From Smithella sp. M82 (lineage in GTDB: Bacteria; Desulfobacterota; Syntrophia; Syntrophales; Smithellaceae), in the NCBI GenBank assembly GCA_001683985.1, contig MAEO01000040.1, positions 1 to 45,460 of the forward strand: 45,460 nt of DNA, read 5' to 3'. The position numbers and the translations under genes were made by a program. The stretch's first letter is position 1; every line of letters starts with the position of its first letter. The notes beneath the pieces were generated by a model. It had not been told where the DNA came from, did not search any database, and saw nothing but the letters and a program-made list of their open reading frames with translations. Of the stretch, positions 43,089 to 45,460 are shown piece after piece.

Positions 43089-43312
43089 TTCTTCCATTTT
43101 CCAAACAGCATGACTTTCTGATTCCCGCCCACCCTTATTGGTTTAACGCCCACTGCGGGGCTTATAAACCAAAGGGGGTCGCCGAGTGGCTGAGTTTCTT
43201 TAATCGGAATCTCCTCGCTCCGCTCGGCTCCACCTTGACTTTCAAAGGCAACCGGACGCTTGCCTTCAAGAGCCAAGGGAAAGCCCTCGGCCTAGAAAGG
43301 AGCGTGAGAAAT

Positions 43313-43549
43313 ATGGATGTTTGGGAAATAGATATCGGAGGTACGGTCGTCTGCGATTTCTGCAACGACGATTACACCGAGTCAGACATGCAGGGCGGTT
43401 TGATCATAGACGGCTATGCCGTCTGTCCGCGCTGCGAGAAGCCGGAGATGATCAAGGAAGCTACCCACGTCTGCCGAACGGGAGAAAGCTTCCGGCAGTT
43501 CGTTCTCAGGAACCGTGAGAACAACAAGATCGGAGTTTACAGCTGGTGA
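43313..43549 (+). CDS. Small zinc-finger protein (78 residues)
   Basis: From ATG 43313, with AAAGGAG eleven bases upstream, it reads MDVWEIDIGGTVVCDFCNDD then a second cysteine pair in GYAVCPRCEKPEM. Two CxxC knuckles about 30 residues apart form a zinc-ribbon-like site. The rest (FRQFVLRNRENNKIGVYSW) is basic. The frame is open upstream to 43076 but runs over hairpins and has no good start. Small zinc-ribbon proteins are frequent in integrative elements. No specific function is assigned. Confidence 0.6.
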   Translation: MDVWEIDIGGTVVCDFCNDDYTESDMQGGLIIDGYAVCPRCEKPEMIKEATHVCRTGESFRQFVLRNRENNKIGVYSW

Positions 43550-43565
43550 AATCTTAACGGCAATT

Positions 43566-43592
43566 AGGGAAGGGCTTTCCCTTGTCCCTTTC
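43566..43592 (+). terminator. Hairpin after the zinc-finger gene
   Basis: AGGGA/TCCCT and AGGG/CCCT form a stem with a CTTT loop, 16 bases after the stop codon, followed by TTTC. From here to 43912 I see no gene; an 84-codon frame at 43722-43976 is not protein-like. Confidence 0.45.
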
Positions 43593-43912
43593 ATTGTAGC
43601 GTCCACTTTTGAACGTCAAGGTCCTACTATTTATATTTTTAAATCCACGCGGGATTTTCAGTCTGATTCTGCTTAGATTCAATGGGTAGGTCTTCGGAAG
43701 GCTCCTCAATGAAGTTTAGCAATGGTAGTTTGGCTTAGAGCTTCGGAGCCGGGCTGTTGTCCAGTCTGGTCTGAGCACAGGAGTTCTGATCATATTGTTA
43801 TATTGCAGAGGCAGGATTTATATATTGAGACATATATAGCCTGTCTGAGAAGCCCGGAGATAAATTCTCCCTGGCGTTGTGGCCTTATCCTGAGTTGCAT
43901 GATTGTTACGCC

Positions 43913-43974
43913 TATGGCGCTTATGCAGATTCTTAAAATGCTTTTATTGCGCCTTCGCTACGCTCGGCGCTTAT
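43913..43974 (+). repeat. Structured 60-bp repeat, copy 1
   Basis: The copy runs from TATGGCGCTTATGCAGATTC to CGCTCGGCGCTTAT and contains GCGCC/GGCGC stems. It is a diverged direct copy of 44415-44473 and lies 60 bases upstream of the secreted-protein gene. Confidence 0.7.
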
Positions 43975-44034
43975 AAATTATTTGATATAAATAAAGAGTT
44001 TAGGTATAGAAAATAAAATTTTTGGAGGTGACCT

Positions 44035-44373
44035 ATGCGGAGATTATTAGTTGTTTTATTGGTATTGTTACCGTTGATTGCTTTCGGAGCTGAGAAATCA
44101 CTGAAAGGTGCTCCATTTCCTGAGCCACCGGAAGGAAGTTCTATGTATGATGCTAAGAACCAATGTGAATATTACATGGAAGGCAGTGCAGTAGCTGGGG
44201 TTACTTGTAGGGACAAATGTCTTGCTAACGAGAAGGTTGTGGATAAAGTTAAATTATTAGATGGAAAGTTTAAAGGCGCGGAAGCATGCCTTAGATGTTT
44301 TAAGAAAGGTGTATTAGATTCTAAAGGCAGAGCAGTTCCATCGGGCAAAGTGGCCTGTTCTAAAATAAAGTAG
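44035..44373 (+). CDS. Secreted cysteine-rich protein (112 residues)
   Basis: MRRLLVVLLVLLPLIAFGAE is a clear cleavable signal peptide. The mature part (about 93 residues) has six cysteines (NQCEYYMEG, GVTCRDKCLAN, EACLRCFKKG, KVACSKIK) that could form three disulfides. The CRDKC and CLRC spacing would also allow metal or heme binding, but no CxxCH is present. TTGGAGGTGACCT is a strong ribosome-binding region. It is bracketed by two copies of a 60-bp structured repeat, as in a gene cassette. No family is recognised. Confidence 0.65.
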   Translation: MRRLLVVLLVLLPLIAFGAEKSLKGAPFPEPPEGSSMYDAKNQCEYYMEGSAVAGVTCRDKCLANEKVVDKVKLLDGKFKGAEACLRCFKKGVLDSKGRAVPSGKVACSKIK

Positions 44374-44414
44374 TTTTTTATCGAAGTATATTTAGAGGAG
44401 TATATTGTTGAGTC

Positions 44415-44473
44415 TATGGCATAAAGGCAGATTCATAAATGCCTTTATGCGCCTCACTTCGTTCGGCGCTTAT
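44415..44473 (+). repeat. Structured 60-bp repeat, copy 2
   Basis: The copy runs from TATGGCATAAAGGCAGATTC to CGTTCGGCGCTTAT. It contains an 11-bp perfect stem GCATAAAGGCA (44419-44429) / TGCCTTTATGC (44440-44450), then GCGCC/GGCGC. It begins 41 bases after the secreted-protein stop. The remaining 44474-44595 shows no gene. Confidence 0.7.
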
Positions 44474-44595
44474 GCTAATCGCATGGATTGTTGTTGGATG
44501 GTTGTGGTCTGAGTGGTGGGCTGATAGTGGTATAGTTGATGGCCGGAGTAATAGTTGAGTTTTGGTTATTATGATTAAGATATTTAAATGGGTCG

Positions 44596-45168
44596 TTAAT
44601 TGGGTTTTAACTTCTTGATATTATTTGGTTGATTTGATTTTCTGCTTAAATATTGATCTGTCAAGTCAAGTAACCTCTCCTTGATTCCAATATAAACCTT
44701 ATCTTTTTTGTTTATTCCATGTTTTTCAAAAGCTTCATCAAGATATGATTCATCTTTTAACATTAAGCGACAAACCGATATTATCTGACTACGGTAAAGG
44801 ATTAAATATACTAAAAGAAAATTCAAGATTGCTCTGATATTAGCTTTTGCTTTATAGGCTACGCAGGCAGAATCTATAATTTCTCTTAAACAGATGTAGC
44901 AAAGATAATCAATTATATCGCCACGAAAATTCTCTTTTTTCATTTCCTTATATGCCCGCTGTATGGTTTTTCGCGATAAATTAAGACCTCTAACTGTAAC
45001 CTTTTCCCATATTTGATGGGCAGCTATTTTGTCTATGTCTTCTTGATAGTAATGGCTTAGTTTTTTAATTTTGTTCTCATTCATGTCAGTCATATAAACT
45101 TGTAGTCGTTGCTTGTCAATGAAATTAGTGTTTCTAAATTTAGAAACAATAGTTCTTGACATTAGCAA
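44596..45168 (-). CDS. Hypothetical protein (190 residues)
   Basis: Not recognised. The N-terminal half has an HTH-like look (AAHQIWEKVTVRGLNLSRKT, IQRAYKEMKKENF), and a hydrophobic helical stretch follows (IRAILNFLLVYLILYRSQII, about 108-127). The end is basic and disordered (NQPNNIKKLKPN). The composition is AT-rich. The true start could be MTDMNENKIKK, about 25 residues further in, since the longer start has a poor upstream site. It is divergent from the partial gene at the right edge. Confidence 0.5.
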   Translation of the reverse strand: MLMSRTIVSKFRNTNFIDKQRLQVYMTDMNENKIKKLSHYYQEDIDKIAAHQIWEKVTVRGLNLSRKTIQRAYKEMKKENFRGDIIDYLCYICLREIIDSACVAYKAKANIRAILNFLLVYLILYRSQIISVCRLMLKDESYLDEAFEKHGINKKDKVYIGIKERLLDLTDQYLSRKSNQPNNIKKLKPN

Positions 45169-45207
45169 CAGTTCCGTATATTAAAATTATCAACACGAAT
45201 AAAGGAG

Positions 45208-45460
45208 GTGGTCATTATCGCACATGAAGATACAGTTATGGAGTTTATGAAACAGTTAATCTACGCCACCAAGCACGACATTGGCGAGTTAATGGCTCAT
45301 AGGGGCATTTGGACAGAGGGCGTATCATCAGTCAACAATGCATATAAGATTTTAATCCAAGAAGTTCAGGACGGAAGTCTGAGATATAGTCAAGAGTTGT
45401 GTATGAAGAATCAGGCGGCGATCCGTTTTTCTTCAATACCGTTGACGAATTTCACTCCTT
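45208..45460 (+). CDS. Partial gene running off the right edge
   Basis: The frame is open to the end of the window. It reads IIAHEDTVMEFMKQLIYATK, HDIGELMAHRGIWTEGVSSV and YKILIQEVQDGSLRYSQEL. A strong AAAGGAGG (45201-45208) precedes it, but the nearest start codons are a GTG that touches it, a rare ATT five bases on, or ATG at 45238. The start is therefore unclear and may be non-canonical. The protein is helical and not recognised. Confidence 0.5.
   Translation, partial: MVIIAHEDTVMEFMKQLIYATKHDIGELMAHRGIWTEGVSSVNNAYKILIQEVQDGSLRYSQELCMKNQAAIRFSSIPLTNFTP

Noticed and set aside
43181..43193. GCCGAGTGGCTGA, like the D arm of a tRNA-Ser or tRNA-Leu
   Set aside because: No anticodon arm, T arm or acceptor partner could be found around it.
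43722..43976. 84-codon open frame
   Set aside because: The translation is not protein-like, and the frame runs through copy 1 of the structured repeat.
1..45460. CRISPR arrays and rRNA genes
   Set aside because: No regularly spaced repeats with unique spacers and no rRNA-like sequence were seen.

Overview
The window reads as a chromosome segment of an anaerobic, Desulfobacterota/Syntrophales-like Gram-negative bacterium that carries a mobile defence island next to its selenocysteine tRNA gene. The taxon is an inference from gene content: a cobalamin-dependent methionine synthase split from its reactivation domain, SurA-like foldases, a TonB-like protein, a lipoprotein, MoeA, and use of selenocysteine. 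I ran no database search.

Core part (1 to about 23.6 kb). In order: the end of leuD, leuB, a stand-alone MetH reactivation protein, an IS3-type insertion-sequence relic, metH, a TonB-like protein, pyrE, a truncated DUF3047-like gene, a GC-rich palindromic repeat, a small lipoprotein, an MFS transporter, an RlmI-like rRNA methyltransferase (minus), a mannose-1-phosphate guanylyltransferase, maf, a YggS-type PLP protein, an HD-GYP response regulator (minus), and a compact minus-strand cluster mfd, PpiC-type lipoprotein/foldase, surA-like, uvrA. It ends with moeA and selC (tRNA-Sec). Between the mannose-1-phosphate guanylyltransferase gene and maf lies a minus-strand gene that ordinary ORF calling misses. 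It encodes a secreted, MerP-like heavy-metal-associated protein whose CxxC motif is CxxU, with an in-frame TGA and a SECIS-like hairpin just downstream. With selC in the same window this is a convincing selenoprotein.

Accessory part (about 23.7 kb to the end). Past selC the content changes to mobile and defence genes: a CHC2 zinc-finger/Toprim-like primase fragment; a three-gene operon of ADP-ribosyltransferase-like toxin, small putative antitoxin and SecB-like chaperone, with the gene order and protein types of CmdTAC phage defence; a large serine recombinase with a structured leader; a HicBA pair whose antitoxin is fused to a MerR-type regulator and whose promoter lies in a perfect 23-bp-arm palindrome; a compact Gabija-like pair (OLD nuclease plus small UvrD-like helicase); and a two-gene restriction-like operon (nuclease/Eco57I-type adenine methylase plus PLD-SNF2 helicase).

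The last 6 kb (39.3 to 45.5 kb) looks like a maintenance/transfer module. It holds small unrecognised proteins, a possible replication-relaxation-like protein, a ribbon-helix-helix-like protein, an ArdC-like antirestriction protein, a coiled-coil lipoprotein, a zinc-finger protein and a secreted cysteine-rich protein. It also has unusual non-coding structure: inverted DnaA-box-like sites, strong local enrichment of TTAACCR, two long foldbacks, and a diverged 60-bp repeat that brackets one gene.
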